From an uncultured Campylobacter sp. (GTDB lineage Bacteria > Campylobacterota > Campylobacteria > Campylobacterales > Campylobacteraceae): DNA of 13,587 nucleotides. Below the pieces are notes generated by a model. That model made no database searches and was not told where the DNA came from. It saw nothing but the letters and a program-made list of their open reading frames with translations. The stretch's first letter is position 1; every line of letters begins with the position of its first letter. Below are positions 13,336-13,587 of the stretch, piece after piece. The translations under genes and the position numbers were made by a program. The stretch spans positions 1 to 13,587 of the forward strand of contig NZ_CAJPQR010000047.1 of assembly GCF_905372745.1 (NCBI RefSeq), in the 5' to 3' direction.

Positions 13336-13410
13336 GCGGGAATAGCTCAGGGGTAGAGCACAACCTTGCCAAGGTTGGGGTCGCGAGTTCGAATCTCGTT
13401 TCCCGCTCCA
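13336..13410 (+). tRNA. tRNA-Gly (GCC)
   Basis: A 75-nt cloverleaf with encoded CCA. The acceptor stem is GCGGGAA with TTCCCGC. The anticodon stem CAACC/GGTTG encloses TTGCCAA, anticodon GCC. The T arm has GAGTTCGAATCTC. It is first of a three-tRNA operon, 25 nt before tRNA-Leu. Confidence 0.97.
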
Positions 13411-13435
13411 TCGGTTTTAAATTTAGGGAATTTTT

Positions 13436-13522
13436 GCCCGGGTGGCGGAATGGTAGACGCAAGGGACTTAAAATCCCTCGGTATTTTTTACCGTACCGGT
13501 TCAAGTCCGGTTTCGGGCACCA
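13436..13522 (+). tRNA. tRNA-Leu (UAA)
   Basis: An 87-nt class II tRNA with a long variable arm (CGGTATTTTTTACCG) and encoded CCA. The acceptor stem is GCCCGGG with TTCGGGC. The anticodon stem AGGGA/TCCCT encloses CTTAAAA, anticodon TAA, reading UUA and UUG. It is followed after 10 nt by tRNA-Cys. Confidence 0.97.
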
Positions 13523-13532
13523 TTGACTTTTA

Positions 13533-13587
13533 GGCGACATAGCCAAGTGGTAAGGCATGAGCCTGCAAAGCTTTGATCCCCGGTTCG
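13533..13587 (+). tRNA. tRNA-Cys (GCA), cut by the window end
   Basis: The 5' part of a tRNA: acceptor GGCGACA, D arm TAGCCAAGTGGTAAGGC, anticodon loop CTGCAAA (anticodon GCA) and the start of the T arm (CCCCGGTTCG). The 3' end of the T arm, the acceptor strand and any CCA lie outside the window. Confidence 0.92.

Noticed and set aside
13325..13558. A 77-codon minus-strand frame over the tRNA genes
   Set aside because: It is the antisense reading of tRNA-Gly, tRNA-Leu and part of tRNA-Cys (RFELATPTLARLCSTPELFPH is a well-known artefact of tRNA DNA), with no ribosome site.

Overview
The window looks like chromosomal DNA of a Campylobacter of the higher-GC oral/gastric type (C. showae, C. rectus, C. 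curvus or C. concisus-like). The evidence is the epsilonproteobacterial gene content and order, the very frequent AAATTT hexamer, frequent TTG/GTG starts, and an RNase J with a long N-terminal tail as in Helicobacter. From memory, ksgA-rnj-kpsF with rlmN close by is also the H. pylori arrangement. In C. jejuni the ksgA/rnj/rluB/rlmN genes lie near the end of the gene numbering, so close to dnaA. The species is inferred, not proven.

Left end (1-1335): two very AT-rich genes on the minus strand, a four-helix membrane protein overlapping by 8 nt a DUF4868-like soluble protein. I read them as a Kiwa-type anti-phage pair (kwaA-kwaB). They sit 9 nt downstream of purB (1336-2664, minus), which is GC-rich, so base composition changes sharply at that junction. 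purB and a divergent RluA-family pseudouridine synthase (2790-3698, plus) share a 125-nt spacer with overlapping promoter-like -10 boxes on both strands. A 344-nt gap without a convincing gene and a 120-aa membrane protein (4043-4405, plus) follow.

Middle (4450-8330, minus): a tightly packed gene string read hisF, a nucleoside phosphorylase-like gene, rlmN, a 34-aa single-helix membrane protein, a 109-aa unknown and a 306-aa protein with a DUF6985-like C-terminus. Stop/start overlaps (TTGA, ATGA) and a 2-nt gap suggest one transcript, although a 37-nt gap after hisF could separate it.

Right (8434-13139, plus): ksgA, rnj, kdsD/kpsF and rluB, packed with overlaps or gaps of 1 to 9 nt. Two 16S/23S rRNA modification enzymes and RNase J share this operon with the first enzyme of the KDO branch of LPS synthesis. 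The window closes with tRNA-Ala(GGC) on the minus strand and a plus-strand tRNA operon Gly(GCC)-Leu(UAA)-Cys(GCA), the last cut by the window edge.

Two identical, perfect 16-bp parS palindromes (TGTTCCACGTGGAACA) lie 3.66 kb apart inside two unrelated genes, in different reading frames. They mark this segment as a likely ParB-loading, origin-proximal part of the chromosome. The two most interesting items are the Kiwa-like pair docked to purB and the parS pair hidden in housekeeping genes.
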